From Porphyromonas sp. (GTDB lineage: Bacteria; Bacteroidota; Bacteroidia; Bacteroidales; Porphyromonadaceae): a DNA stretch of 64,000 bases. The DNA is taken from assembly GCA_022772085.1 (NCBI GenBank), contig JALFBN010000010.1, positions 88,755 to 152,754 of the forward strand, read 5' to 3'. Positions 9,534-19,095 of this stretch are shown here, one piece after another. Below the pieces are notes generated by a model. That model searched no databases and was not told the origin of the DNA. It was given only the letters and a program-made list of their open reading frames with translations. Each line of letters opens with the position of its first letter. The first letter of the stretch is position 1. Both the position numbers and the translations under genes were made by a program.

Positions 9534-12073
9534 CCGAGATTTTCTAAAAGATTACGAAGAGTATTGAGGTCCGAGATCAAAACTTCTCGGGGTTTGCTTC
9601 CGTGTTGTGCCGAGACGATCCCTGCCGCCTCGAGTTGATCCATAATACGACCTGCACGATTGAATCCGATTTCATATTGGCGCTGAATCTTGGATGCGGA
9701 CCCCTGTTGATTTTCGACAACCATAATGGCCACCTGTTCGAAGAGCGGATCTCGCTTGTCAAGGGAGATCGCTTTAGGCTCGTCCCCCTCCTCCACGGGA
9801 GCTTCAGGGAGTTCATAAGGCTCAGCATACCCCGGCTGAGTTGCTATTTCATCAACAATCTGTTGCGTCTCTGAAGTATCCACGAGGGCACACTGCAGAC
9901 GCAAGGTGTCTTTTCCTTGATAAAAAAGCATATCTCCTCGACCAATAAGATGATTAGCCCCGGGAGCGTCCAAGATTGTCTTAGAATCGACTGCCGAGAA
10001 TACTTTAAAGGCAATACGCGCCGGGAAGTTGGCCTTTATCGTACCTGTAATAATATCCGTTGTGGGGCGTTGGGTTGCAAGCACCATGTGAATACCAGCG
10101 GCACGAGCTTTTTGGGCAATACGAGTAATGGGACGCTCAACCTCTTTGCCCGAAGTCATGATCAGATCGGCAAATTCATCGACGATTAGTACAATATAAG
10201 GTAGGCGTTCATGGCCATCTTGCTGGAGCAATTCCCCCCTATCGCAAAGGCTATTGTACTCAGCAATATTGCGCACACGGGCCTCTGAAAGCAATTTATA
10301 ACGATTGTCCATCTCGATGCAGAGCGAATTGAGAGTGGGTACCACCTTAGCCATATCGGTAATGATGCAATTCTTTTCATCAGGTAGCTTGGCTAGATAG
10401 TGGCGATCGAGGGCTTCGTAGATTGAAAATTCGAGCATCTTGGGGTCAATCATCACGAACTTAAGCTCCGATGGATGCTTGCTGTATAGAAGCGAAGTGA
10501 TCATTACGTTAAGACCCACACTCTTACCCTGCCCTGTGGCCCCCGCAATAAGGAGGTGGGGCATCTTGGCAAGGTCAAACATAAAGACCTCATTGGTAAT
10601 TGTTTTGCCGATGGCTACGGGTAAGTGCATTTGGTTCTCGGCAAACTTGCGCGACGCCAAGAGGGAGTAAAGAGCTACCGTCTGAGGATTACGGTTGGGT
10701 ACCTCGATCCCGATCGTACCCTTACCGGGGATCGGTGCAATGATGCGGATCCCGCCCTCACTCTTAAGCCCCAGGGCAATATCGTCTTCCAGACTCCGTA
10801 TTCGGGAGATCTTAATCCCTGCATCGGGTTCTATCTCGTATAGAGTCACCGTAGGACCTACGGTAGCTTTTGTAGGCCGAGCCTTGATCTTAAAACTGTC
10901 AAGAATATCGATGATCTGATGTTCATTTTCGGAAATCTCCTCCGTGTCGGGCATCGTTGTATCCTTATCGTAACGAATTAGCAAGTCCAGATCAGGGAAT
11001 CGGTATCCGGGAAGATCTCTCGTGGCATCTTGTCTCGAATGTCTCTCGTAGAGCGCATCGCCATTCCCAACTTCATCGCCTTGGGCTACCTCGATGGTCA
11101 TTCCTGAACTGAGTGTCGTCGGGAGGTCGTGAGGTATCGAAGATTGCTCTTCTTTGGGTAAAAGGTCTGAATCTGTCTCCTCACCCATTGGAGCATCTGA
11201 AGAAAGAACCTCCACAGACTCGCTGTCAAGAGTCTGCTCATCATTGGCACCATCCTTAGGTAAAATCTCCTCATTCCCCTCGTTGGAAAGTTCTGGAGTA
11301 TCTTTGGGATCAATGCCGTTAAGAGGGTCTTTATCTTTATTGGGTTTGGAGGGGCGTATGGTCATCGTACGCACCTTACCAACAAGGCTCGATTGACACA
11401 AAACGCACACTATAATAAAAGTGACAACCAATATACTGATCAGCCCAACACTACCTAGGTTAGTTTCTATGGTAGAGACCATCTGATCGCCCGATGCACC
11501 ACCCAAGGCAAAGGGTAATTGCAACTCCAATGCCCAATCCATAGTTGCACAAAAGAGTGAAACCCACAAGGCACTAGAGGCAGAAAAAAGGAAACTTTTT
11601 AATGGAGAAATCCAAGACCGTCCGAGCACAATACGAACGGATAGGCTAAAGAAAAAGAAGGGGAGCAAAAGACTTCCCAATCCAAGAAATCCATCAATTA
11701 ACGCATCTGCAATGCGAGCACCAAAGATCCCTGTGCAATTGCGTATTCGATCCACTTCATCAACCTCTTCCAGTGCCTCTGCAGCCATCTGCACACTGCG
11801 CAAGATACTTTGATCGCTCTTGATCGTAAAGAAGTAGTGTACCATGGCTACCGATACGAAGAGGGCAGCCAAAAATAGAAGTATCCCTATGATAAAATCG
11901 ATGCTGCTACGCGGCACTGAAATACTCTTGACGTCCTCCACAAACCCTTGACGCTTACGAGAGAACCAAGAGTTAGAAGAACTCTTTTTGTAGGATTCCT
12001 TTTGACCACGAGTGACGCGGGGGGATCTGCGCCCCGATGATGCTTTATGCTGTTTCTTATTTTGCGGATTCAT
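9530..12073 (-). CDS. ftsK: DNA translocase FtsK
   Basis: About 847 residues from the ATG at 12073. FtsK pumps DNA at the division septum and helps resolve chromosome dimers. Four N-terminal membrane segments are visible (FIIGILLFLAALFVSVAMVH, ALIDGFLGLGSLLLPFFFFS, two more by residue 230), then an acidic linker (about 240-360), the motor with Walker A GATGQGKSVGLN and Walker B IVLIVDEFADLI, and a C-terminal winged-helix gamma domain (ASKIQRQYEIGFNRAGRIMD). An upstream ATG at 12091 exists, but the promoter at 12081-12111 overlaps it and so favours 12073. That leaves almost no 5' leader. Confidence 0.94.
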   Translation of the reverse strand: MNPQNKKQHKASSGRRSPRVTRGQKESYKKSSSNSWFSRKRQGFVEDVKSISVPRSSIDFIIGILLFLAALFVSVAMVHYFFTIKSDQSILRSVQMAAEALEEVDEVDRIRNCTGIFGARIADALIDGFLGLGSLLLPFFFFSLSVRIVLGRSWISPLKSFLFSASSALWVSLFCATMDWALELQLPFALGGASGDQMVSTIETNLGSVGLISILVVTFIIVCVLCQSSLVGKVRTMTIRPSKPNKDKDPLNGIDPKDTPELSNEGNEEILPKDGANDEQTLDSESVEVLSSDAPMGEETDSDLLPKEEQSSIPHDLPTTLSSGMTIEVAQGDEVGNGDALYERHSRQDATRDLPGYRFPDLDLLIRYDKDTTMPDTEEISENEHQIIDILDSFKIKARPTKATVGPTVTLYEIEPDAGIKISRIRSLEDDIALGLKSEGGIRIIAPIPGKGTIGIEVPNRNPQTVALYSLLASRKFAENQMHLPVAIGKTITNEVFMFDLAKMPHLLIAGATGQGKSVGLNVMITSLLYSKHPSELKFVMIDPKMLEFSIYEALDRHYLAKLPDEKNCIITDMAKVVPTLNSLCIEMDNRYKLLSEARVRNIAEYNSLCDRGELLQQDGHERLPYIVLIVDEFADLIMTSGKEVERPITRIAQKARAAGIHMVLATQRPTTDIITGTIKANFPARIAFKVFSAVDSKTILDAPGANHLIGRGDMLFYQGKDTLRLQCALVDTSETQQIVDEIATQPGYAEPYELPEAPVEEGDEPKAISLDKRDPLFEQVAIMVVENQQGSASKIQRQYEIGFNRAGRIMDQLEAAGIVSAQHGSKPREVLISDLNTLRNLLENLG

Positions 12074-12080
12074 ACATGCG

Positions 12081-12111
12081 CAAAGGTACAATTAAGTGTG
12101 CTATCTACCAA
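12081..12111 (-). promoter_or_regulatory. Promoter of ftsK-lolA, nearly leaderless
   Basis: On the minus strand TTG (12111-12109), 20 nt, then TACCTTTG (12088-12081). The box ends 7 nt before the chosen ATG at 12073, so the transcript would carry only a few untranslated bases. Confidence 0.6.
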
Positions 12112-12533
12112 GCAACACCCATAATAAAGGAATGGATAAAAGACCTCTAATTCAGTAGCCACATACCATTACGGAAGGATCAACCGGCAAGGGAATAGCA
12201 AACCTCCATAAGGAGTACTTTATAGATCTTCGAACAAAAGCCCTCCACGCCACAATGTTGCTCAGGGGGAAATTGTAGGAATGAATCCTTCTGTCTCCTT
12301 TTCTCAAAATTGGCATAGTCCGAAAATCACGTTTAGCATCAGTTGGCTTTGGGGAAATAAAGACTTCAAGACTACTAATTTTCTATGTCGCATTCACCAT
12401 AAATCCTGATTATAAATAGAGGTACGGCGAGGTATGAGTATGCAGTCCTACAACAAAGTGTATATTTGCAAAGAAGTAATATTTGATTCATAAGATGCAA
12501 AGTTTTACATAAAAAAGAGGACAAAGAGATCAC
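12112..12533. other. Intergenic region between divergent ftsK and muiA-like gene
   Basis: Over 400 bases without a credible gene. It holds the ftsK promoter at the left and a -7 box for the MuiA-like gene at 12461-12468. A 68-codon minus-strand frame at 12375-12581 crosses that promoter and a signal-peptide region and is not credible. Nothing else recognised. Confidence 0.5.
12461..12468 (+). promoter_or_regulatory. -7 box for the MuiA-like gene
   Basis: TATATTTG matches TAnnTTTG and lies 65 nt before the ATG at 12534. No clear -33 TTG at 19-20 nt spacing. Confidence 0.45.
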
Positions 12534-14489
12534 ATGAAAAAGCAAACATCGTTCACAAATCCCAAGCCATGCAGACTGCATCTAGGCTCATTGCTCTTGG
12601 CATGCGTAATTGGGCTATCGGGTCAGGCACTCGCCTCTCCCACACTAATTCCTTTAAACGTCCATGGAGAAAGCGGAACTGAAATCCAAGTTACTCCTCC
12701 CATTCGCCACGTAACCGTTTTCTTGAGAGGTGCCGAAGTGGTGCGAGAAGGAGATATATCCATACCACAAGGCTCCTCTGAAGTCGTCATCAAAGGTCTA
12801 TCTCCCTATGCTGATCCCAAGAGCATTCAGGTAAAATTGGGCAATAAAGATCTTACCATTCTCTCTATCAATCACCAATACGATAATATTGGCGAGCACA
12901 AACAGAGCGAGGGCATGGCTCTATGGAGAGAGAGACTAGAGAGCATTGAAGAACAAATTGCCCGAGTGAACAATAAAATTGCCGTAGTGCATGATGAATT
13001 AAAATTCCTCGAAGAGAACCGCTCTCTAAAGGGTACGAACAATGGCATTAGCCTTGCTAACCTAAAGAGCATCAACGAGTATTACAGAGAGCAGGGGCTT
13101 CAACTTCGAGAAAGAAAACTTGGTCTTGAGAAGGAACTCAAGCAACTGAACGAGAAAAAAGAGAGTATTAGTAAAGAAATAGACCAGCAGGGTGAACTCG
13201 ACAAAAAGCCTATGGGCGAGGTACACCTCCTCATTAGTGCAAAGAGAGCAGTCTCTTGCTCGATAGAGCTTAGTTATTACGTCGATAACGCAGGTTGGAT
13301 CCCCTCTTACGATATTCGCTCTTCAGGAGTAGGCAATCCATTGGAGCTCTCTTACAAAGCCACAATTCATCAATCAACTCGTGAGGATTGGAACAAAGTG
13401 CATCTGCGTATCAGTTCTCTCGATCCCAAGATCTCCAATACCCCTCCCACACAACAGATCTATTATCTTAATTACAATACCCGTCCACCTCGTTACTCTC
13501 AGGAGCGGGGAGACCAAGCCACGGGTATCGTTGTTAGTAATGATGATGGCGAACCTCTTGTTGCCGCAACGGTGCGCATTGTAGGGACCAACATTGCTAC
13601 CATGACAGATATCAACGGCCGTTACGGCATCACAATTCCACCCTCGGGAGGTAGTTTGGAGATTTCTTTTATTGGCTATCAAACCAAGATAATACCCCTG
13701 AACAGTGGATTTGCTACAGTCTATTTAGAGCCTGATGATGCTGCGTTAAATGAAGTTGTTGTTTCCGGTTATGCAGCTCCGATGAGAGAGGAAGGCAAAG
13801 GGAGTGCCCTACGAAGAAAAGCATCTGCACGTGACGCTTCTGAACGAAATACAACAATCAGTGTAGAACAAGACGAACGGCAGACCGCCGTTGAATTTGA
13901 CATCCAAACAGCCTATTCGATTTCATCAAACAACAAACCTCTTGTTTTAGAGGTACAGAGACACTCTATGCCAGCCTCTTACGAGTACGTCTGTGTACCC
14001 AAAGCCGATCCCGATGCCTTCCTCTTGGCCCATGTATCGGGATGGGAACGCTACAAACTCCTATCAGGTGAGGCCAATATCTTTTATGAAAACAGTTTCG
14101 TCGGTAAGACAATCCTCGATACACGAGAACTTCGTGAGACACTACGTGTTTCCCTCGGACGCGACAAAGGCATCCAAGTTGCACGTGAGAAAGCCGAAGA
14201 TTCGAGTAATAGCGGATTCCTTAGCAGTAAGAGCGAAGATGTGCGTTCGTGGATCACAACCATTCGCAATAATAAGTCTCGTCCCATTGAGATCACATTA
14301 TTCGATCAAGTACCCGTGTCAACGAACAACGAAATTACCGTCAAAGTTGAGAATCTCTCTAACGGGGAATTTAACAAAGCTAGCGGAGAGGTGAAGTGGA
14401 AAATGACCCTTCAGCCTTCAGAGCGCAAGCAAGTGAATCTCAAATACATCGTCAAAAGCCCTAAAGAGAAAAATCTACAAATAGAATAG
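12534..14489 (+). CDS. MuiA-family (DUF4140/DUF4139) protein with inserted carboxypeptidase-regulatory-like domain
   Basis: The 651-residue protein has a signal peptide (LLLACVIGLSGQALA), an N-terminal DUF4140-like part (VTVFLRGAEVVREGDISIPQG), a coiled coil (about 130-220, rich in Glu, Lys, Leu) and a DUF4139 region beginning YYVDNAGWIPSYDIRS and ending KYIVKSPKEKNLQIE. Between about 322 and 410 sits a foreign-looking module, GIVVSNDDGEPLVAATVRI to FIGYQTKIIPL and NEVVVSGYA, which is the beta-sandwich that usually opens SusC/TonB receptors. The family name comes from a mucoidy inhibitor; biochemical role unknown. Probably periplasmic or surface-exposed. Confidence 0.85.
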   Translation: MKKQTSFTNPKPCRLHLGSLLLACVIGLSGQALASPTLIPLNVHGESGTEIQVTPPIRHVTVFLRGAEVVREGDISIPQGSSEVVIKGLSPYADPKSIQVKLGNKDLTILSINHQYDNIGEHKQSEGMALWRERLESIEEQIARVNNKIAVVHDELKFLEENRSLKGTNNGISLANLKSINEYYREQGLQLRERKLGLEKELKQLNEKKESISKEIDQQGELDKKPMGEVHLLISAKRAVSCSIELSYYVDNAGWIPSYDIRSSGVGNPLELSYKATIHQSTREDWNKVHLRISSLDPKISNTPPTQQIYYLNYNTRPPRYSQERGDQATGIVVSNDDGEPLVAATVRIVGTNIATMTDINGRYGITIPPSGGSLEISFIGYQTKIIPLNSGFATVYLEPDDAALNEVVVSGYAAPMREEGKGSALRRKASARDASERNTTISVEQDERQTAVEFDIQTAYSISSNNKPLVLEVQRHSMPASYEYVCVPKADPDAFLLAHVSGWERYKLLSGEANIFYENSFVGKTILDTRELRETLRVSLGRDKGIQVAREKAEDSSNSGFLSSKSEDVRSWITTIRNNKSRPIEITLFDQVPVSTNNEITVKVENLSNGEFNKASGEVKWKMTLQPSERKQVNLKYIVKSPKEKNLQIE

Positions 14490-14504
14490 TTTAGGCAAAA
14501 TAGT

Positions 14505-14570
14505 GGAGCGAGAAGTCTTTATCCCCAAGCATACATAAGCATAAAAGAGGGAGGCTTCTCGCTCCTTTCT
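14505..14570 (+). terminator. Terminator after the MuiA-like gene
   Basis: GGAGCGAGAAG (14505-14515) and CTTCTCGCTCC (14555-14565) pair perfectly over 11 bp with a 39-nt loop, followed by TTTCT. Confidence 0.7.
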
Positions 14571-14783
14571 GTCCCTATATGGGAGTTATTTCCCTAGGAA
14601 GAACAAACTTTACTCCTCCCTCCATTAGGTAGCAATCACAGTGGTGAGAGTATGAATGAAATGTCCGTTTCTCTCCTTCTATTGCTGTGATGCAACGGCT
14701 TCCAATAGGAAAGCGATTACCAAAAATTAGTCCGAGATACGCACCCCTCTCGGAGAAATCCCACCCTGAGAAAGAGCCTATCT

Positions 14784-15803
14784 TTATTTTAGGGCATATC
14801 GAGCAATAAAGGTACGAATTCGCTCCCGAGATGCCTTTGTTTTTTTATTGTAAGCACTCTCTAAAATGCCTTGACGTTCTACCTCTTGTAGTTGCTGTGC
14901 AATCGTTGTGCGGAGTGTTTCGTCCTGAACGTCTTTGAGGTGACGTGCGATGCATCCTTCGAGTACGGGCCACATACAGTTGCGTTGCCACTGCGCACGT
15001 TGATAGTCGGTAGCCTGCTCTTCGTACCGAGCACAGATGTATAATAATCCCTTAATCCAATCTGTTATTTTATGCGCTCTCTTGGTTGCCATCACTATAG
15101 AACTCACATTAGGGTAGTAGTAGTAAAAAGGCATTTGAGTAATGGTCGTGCGGGGAGCGCGGAGCATCAGTTCACATGTCCAAGGGAAATCTTCAAAGAC
15201 AATTCCCTTGATAAAAGGAAGATCTGCAATCAGTGTTCGACGCATGAGGAATCGCCATACGTAGAGGTGCTTGATAGGCATTTTGATAGACGAGTGCGAA
15301 CGCTCGGTGAAGTGGGCAAAGACATCATCTGTCGTCACCTGTTCCATCGCCTCTAGTTTGTATCTTCTGTAATAACTTTGAGGCCACTTGGTATCCACAT
15401 CAAAACCCAATTTTCGCTTTATGATGGTTCCTACACGATAATAGGGTTCTTTGTACCAAGTTACGAGGTCGCTCCCATTCTGCTGAGCCAACGCAAGACT
15501 AAATTCCAGTGTTTGAGGGTGGATAAAGTCGTCCGAATCAAGGAATACCACATACTCTCCACAGGCATATGCCATCCCTGCATTACGAGCATCAGATGGA
15601 CCTCCATACTCTTTATCGATGACTTTGATACGGGTATCTCGAGCTTCATACTCAGCAAGAATTGCACGACTACCATCGGGGCTTCCGTCATTAACGCAAA
15701 TCGCTTCCCAATCGGTATAGGTTTGATCAAGTACGCTATCAAGACAACGAGCAATGAAACGCTCAACGTTATATACAGGGATAATTACAGATACTGTGGG
15801 CAT
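14784..15803 (-). CDS. Glycosyltransferase family 2 protein
   Basis: About 339 residues from the ATG at 15803, where the family start MPTVSVIIPVYNVERFIARC begins; a longer frame to 15851 would run across the -7 box. The GT-A signatures are present: DWEAICVNDGSPDGS and VVFLDSDDFIHP (the DxD-like metal site). The C-terminal half is alpha-helical with EDFPWTCELMLRAPRT. Such enzymes add sugars to cell-surface polysaccharide or LPS; acceptor unknown. It stands alone with its own promoter, and it is not part of a visible polysaccharide locus. Confidence 0.88.
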   Translation of the reverse strand: MPTVSVIIPVYNVERFIARCLDSVLDQTYTDWEAICVNDGSPDGSRAILAEYEARDTRIKVIDKEYGGPSDARNAGMAYACGEYVVFLDSDDFIHPQTLEFSLALAQQNGSDLVTWYKEPYYRVGTIIKRKLGFDVDTKWPQSYYRRYKLEAMEQVTTDDVFAHFTERSHSSIKMPIKHLYVWRFLMRRTLIADLPFIKGIVFEDFPWTCELMLRAPRTTITQMPFYYYYPNVSSIVMATKRAHKITDWIKGLLYICARYEEQATDYQRAQWQRNCMWPVLEGCIARHLKDVQDETLRTTIAQQLQEVERQGILESAYNKKTKASRERIRTFIARYALK

Positions 15804-15828
15804 ACCGGAGCTTAAAATAAATTCCCTG

Positions 15829-15836
15829 CAAAGGTA
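15829..15836 (-). promoter_or_regulatory. -7 box for the family 2 glycosyltransferase
   Basis: Minus-strand TACCTTTG, 26 nt before the ATG at 15803. It supports that start over one at 15851. Confidence 0.45.
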
Positions 15837-16192
15837 GTAATTCATTGCCATTCCGATCTCGCATTCATCGCCTCTACGAAAAAAACAATTTTGAGAAACA
15901 CGCTCTATAAGATAGCTTCTTATCCTCTGTCGATCACCATTAGATCATCGAAAGCAAAGTAAGGGAGAAGAAAAAAAGTCTTGCCCGGCAGTTCTGAAAA
16001 TAAAGGGCAACAGCTCCAAAATTGCTGGGCAGTGTTTTGAGGTCTGTTCACGAGGCAATTTTTCCTATATCAAGAACGATAAAACGAAAAAAGACTGCTT
16101 GCATTTCTGAATAGAACGACCTCCAGTCCCTTTGTAGTTGCTACTGCAAAGGGACCGGTTCATACAAGATTATGCTACACAGCCTTGTTTAG
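15837..16192. other. Gene-free interval with structured repeats
   Basis: No gene. TTGCCC (15981-15986) and GGGCAA (16005-16010) pair around a loop containing CTGAAAA, followed by TGGGCAGTG at 16026. A similar arrangement occurs at 53476-53552. A second hairpin lies at 16126-16155. Confidence 0.5.
16126..16155 (-). terminator. Hairpin downstream of first LRR gene
   Basis: GTCCCTTTG (16126-16134) and CAAAGGGAC (16147-16155) pair perfectly; an inner GTAG/CTAC can extend the stem. It lies 38 nt past the stop of the LRR gene. No T-run follows on the minus strand, so termination is likely but not certain. Confidence 0.5.
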
Positions 16193-18325
16193 TCAGAGGA
16201 GTACTTTTCGAACGTCTCCCCCGGGTGTAGCCAATAAGATGATTGATGGATATTGCGTTTTGTTGAGATGGTCTGAAGGAATTGTTGTATTACCGAGATA
16301 GTTGCCCTCTATGGAGTATATTCGACAAGAATATGGGGCAAGAATGATAATACCTGTATCACTTTTCTGAATCTGTACTTCATCATAGAGACGCTCCTTT
16401 GAAACCTCGGGTATGGCTAATATGGCCTCTTTTCCGTCCAGCACCTTCCATCCTTTCTTTGTCGCAATAGTTATGTCTGCGGGGGTTAGTCTATTACCTT
16501 CAGGGATTTCATCATCTTTGGATTGAAATACTTTGATCGTGCCATCATTATTTGCTCTTGTGGGAAGGCTCTCGAACAGATCTTTCAGAGCCTCTTCGGA
16601 TAGATTGTTTTTGTAAATGATGATCCAGAAAAGTTGCGAATTTCCTTTTACATTAAGTTCCGTAAGGTGATTATATCCGAGTGATATATCTTCTAGTTTA
16701 GGGCAATGAGATAGATCTATGGAGGTTAATTCGTTGCCTAATAGGGATAGTGATACGAGTTCTTGATTAGCTTCCAGAGATATGGATTTTAGTTGATTGT
16801 TCGCTATGTTCAGATCTTTCAAGTGGGGGAGAGCCACAAGTTCTATTTGCTTGAAAGCGTTATCTTGGAGGTACAGCTCCTCGATCTTAGGAGTTTTGGA
16901 TAAATCAATATGAGTCAATTCATTAGAGAAACAGTGAAGAACTTTAAGTTCGGGTACATCTTTGAGAATCAGCTCCGTGATTTCATTGTTCGTACACAGT
17001 AAACGTGTTACATCTTTTCCGGATATGGTTACTTGATTACCAATGACTTGTCCATTGATTACAGTTCCCCTCTCGGATACAGCTGTCTTCATCCATTTAC
17101 CATCTCCCCAGTTAATGTAAACCTCTTCGGATGGAGCTCCAATGGTTAGAGATAGTTCATTGCTCTTTGTTTTTAGCGCTATGTTCTCTGTATAGTTACC
17201 AGCCAGCTCTTCTCCTTCATAGGGAATATAGTCAGACCCTCCTCCATAGTAGCAGGTATTCCAATTTTTTAGGTTAGCGGCTGTTACATCACTCTTCAGA
17301 CACAAATTCCCATCTTGAGGTCTTGTTTCAGCAGTTGCATGTACTACAAGGTTACCACTAGAGTATTCATTCTTTTTATCCGGGAGATTCTTGACTAATT
17401 GTATCATCTTCTCCCCTCTGATTTTATTGTTGAAGAAAACGACAGCTGTCAATTTAGAACCGGCTGTAAAAGCAATCTCCGTGATCTGATTGTTGTAACA
17501 GTAGATTCCTTCCAGTTCCGGAACATGCCCTATCATTAAGCTTTGCAATTCATTATCGTGACATGTAAGGATGCGTAGTTTAGGACTTTCTTCTCTAAAA
17601 GTTAGTGTATTGAGTTTGTTATTATTGCACAAAACGGATTCAAGCTCCTCACAAGAAGAGAGATCTAGTCGTGCAATTTCGTTTTGATTACACTCTAACT
17701 TTTGTAGCTTAGGACATTTGTTCAGATCAAGAGTTTCTAAGTTGTTTGAATAGCAACTAAGGAGTTCCAGTGATGGATTATCAGATAAATTCAAGTTAGA
17801 AATCGTGTTATTGTAACACTGTACAACCCTTAAGGCAGGGGCTTTAGAGAGATCCAATGCTGTAAGTTTATTATTGTTGCACCAAAGCGTATGTAGCTTG
17901 GGGCAATGTGCTAAATCTATCGAGGTCAGTCCGTTTCCCAAGCAGTAAAGTTCCGTGAGTTCAGGGCAATTTGTGAGAGAGAGGGTTTGAATGCCCATAC
18001 TATTGCATCGCAAGAAAGTAATATCACCTCGTATGGTGAGTGTCTGTGAAGTCAGTGTATACTCCACCGATGGGAATCCTCCAATTTTAGGAGGCTCCTG
18101 CACCCCCTCTATGGTTATATCCCCCTTGGCCTGAATGCCCAGGCGTATCTTATCCCCCACATTCTTCGTTGTTGTTAGAGTCAGGCTACCGGAACCCACA
18201 GCAGGAGGTGTTTGGGCAAAAAGCCTGTATCCGCTTAGATTTAGACTGACGATAACCACAATAAAAGTGCCGAATAGTACTTTCGTGAACATTGCGCCCG
18301 TTACTTGTGTAATCTTTGTTCTCAT
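16193..18325 (-). CDS. Leucine-rich-repeat surface protein, probable type IX secretion substrate
   Basis: The 710-residue protein starts with a signal peptide (FGTFIVVIVSLNLSGYRLFAQ); an internal Met at residue 12 could be the true start. Two LRR blocks (about 95-310 and 440-600) repeat units of the form LTSIDLAHCPKLHTLWCNNN, the internalin-like 21-22-residue type. Each block is preceded by a short beta module with the motif I.WGDGKW. The last 75 residues (YSIEGNYLGNTTIPSDHLN to GGDVRKVLL) resemble the C-terminal domain recognised by the type IX secretion system and then removed at the surface. It is a paralogue of the gene at 60323-62884. Likely role: adhesion or protein binding outside the cell (inference). 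Confidence 0.8.
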   Translation of the reverse strand: MRTKITQVTGAMFTKVLFGTFIVVIVSLNLSGYRLFAQTPPAVGSGSLTLTTTKNVGDKIRLGIQAKGDITIEGVQEPPKIGGFPSVEYTLTSQTLTIRGDITFLRCNSMGIQTLSLTNCPELTELYCLGNGLTSIDLAHCPKLHTLWCNNNKLTALDLSKAPALRVVQCYNNTISNLNLSDNPSLELLSCYSNNLETLDLNKCPKLQKLECNQNEIARLDLSSCEELESVLCNNNKLNTLTFREESPKLRILTCHDNELQSLMIGHVPELEGIYCYNNQITEIAFTAGSKLTAVVFFNNKIRGEKMIQLVKNLPDKKNEYSSGNLVVHATAETRPQDGNLCLKSDVTAANLKNWNTCYYGGGSDYIPYEGEELAGNYTENIALKTKSNELSLTIGAPSEEVYINWGDGKWMKTAVSERGTVINGQVIGNQVTISGKDVTRLLCTNNEITELILKDVPELKVLHCFSNELTHIDLSKTPKIEELYLQDNAFKQIELVALPHLKDLNIANNQLKSISLEANQELVSLSLLGNELTSIDLSHCPKLEDISLGYNHLTELNVKGNSQLFWIIIYKNNLSEEALKDLFESLPTRANNDGTIKVFQSKDDEIPEGNRLTPADITIATKKGWKVLDGKEAILAIPEVSKERLYDEVQIQKSDTGIIILAPYSCRIYSIEGNYLGNTTIPSDHLNKTQYPSIILLATPGGDVRKVLL

Positions 18326-18634
18326 TTTTTTTTTGCGTTGTTTAGTCTTGTATAAATCAATATCATATCCTCTCTTTGAGCGAAAGTTAGTGATAAAAAG
18401 TGATTCATAACAGATTCTTTCTGTGAAACAGAGTGTGTATTATACGCTTCAGAGATATTGCCATTATTTTAGCTACTTTCCTTCTTAGAGGATACTCCAG
18501 TTTTATTTGATCTCAACTCACACAATCTCTAATCGGCTCAAAATATCTACCTTTGTGGGAGATGTAGCGTGAAGTGTGTGCTCTCTGTGAGGGGGACACT
18601 TGTAAAACGCATAGGTGCATAAATTATATAGCAT
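18326..18634. other. Divergent intergenic region
   Basis: About 309 bases, no gene. A -7 box for the plus-strand operon lies at 18548-18555 (TACCTTTG). Promoter for the minus-strand LRR gene not identified. Confidence 0.45.
18548..18555 (+). promoter_or_regulatory. -7 box for DUF4494-yggS operon
   Basis: TACCTTTG, 80 nt before the ATG at 18635. No TTG at the right distance upstream. Confidence 0.4.
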
Positions 18635-19072
18635 ATGAATAATTGGTACGAATGTTCCGTTCGTTATGAAAAATTGGCCGATACAGGGCTTTCTAAGAAA
18701 TCATCAGAGAGCTATTTGGTTGATGCCATGTCTGTTACAGAGGCAGAGGCTCGTTTGACTGAAGAGATTACGCCCTTTTCGTCCACGGGAGAGATCGTTA
18801 TCAGCACTATAAAAAGAGCCAAAATTGCTGAGTTGTTCCTCAATGACAAAGAGGAGGATGACAAATATTACCGTTGCAAGGTACTTTTTATTGTATTGGA
18901 CGAAAAGAATGGAGTGGAAAAGAAGACTCCCGTTACGATGATCGTTAAGTCCGATTCGCTGGCTCATGCTGTGGCAGTGATTGAAGAGGAGATGTCTCAT
19001 ACAACCAATGACTATGCCATAGCCTCTGTTGTAGAAACCAATATAGTGGATGTCTTTACACTAAAGTACTGA
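18635..19072 (+). CDS. DUF4494 domain protein
   Basis: The 145-residue protein begins MNNWYECSVRYEK and carries the DUF4494 features SYLVDAMSVTEAEARLTEEI and YRCKVLFIVLDEKNGVEKKT, with two repeated alpha-beta halves (the second, TMIVKSDSLAHAVAVIEEEM, mirrors the first). No signal peptide, so cytoplasmic. The family is widespread in Bacteroidota and uncharacterised. It lies 23 nt before yggS and is probably cotranscribed with it. Confidence 0.8.
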   Translation: MNNWYECSVRYEKLADTGLSKKSSESYLVDAMSVTEAEARLTEEITPFSSTGEIVISTIKRAKIAELFLNDKEEDDKYYRCKVLFIVLDEKNGVEKKTPVTMIVKSDSLAHAVAVIEEEMSHTTNDYAIASVVETNIVDVFTLKY

Positions 19073-19095
19073 TTGGGGGCGAGAGGATTGTACGT

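Noticed and set aside
12375..12581. 68-codon minus frame in the ftsK-muiA gap
   Set aside because: Overlaps the -7 box and the start of the MuiA-like gene; cysteine-rich low-quality sequence.
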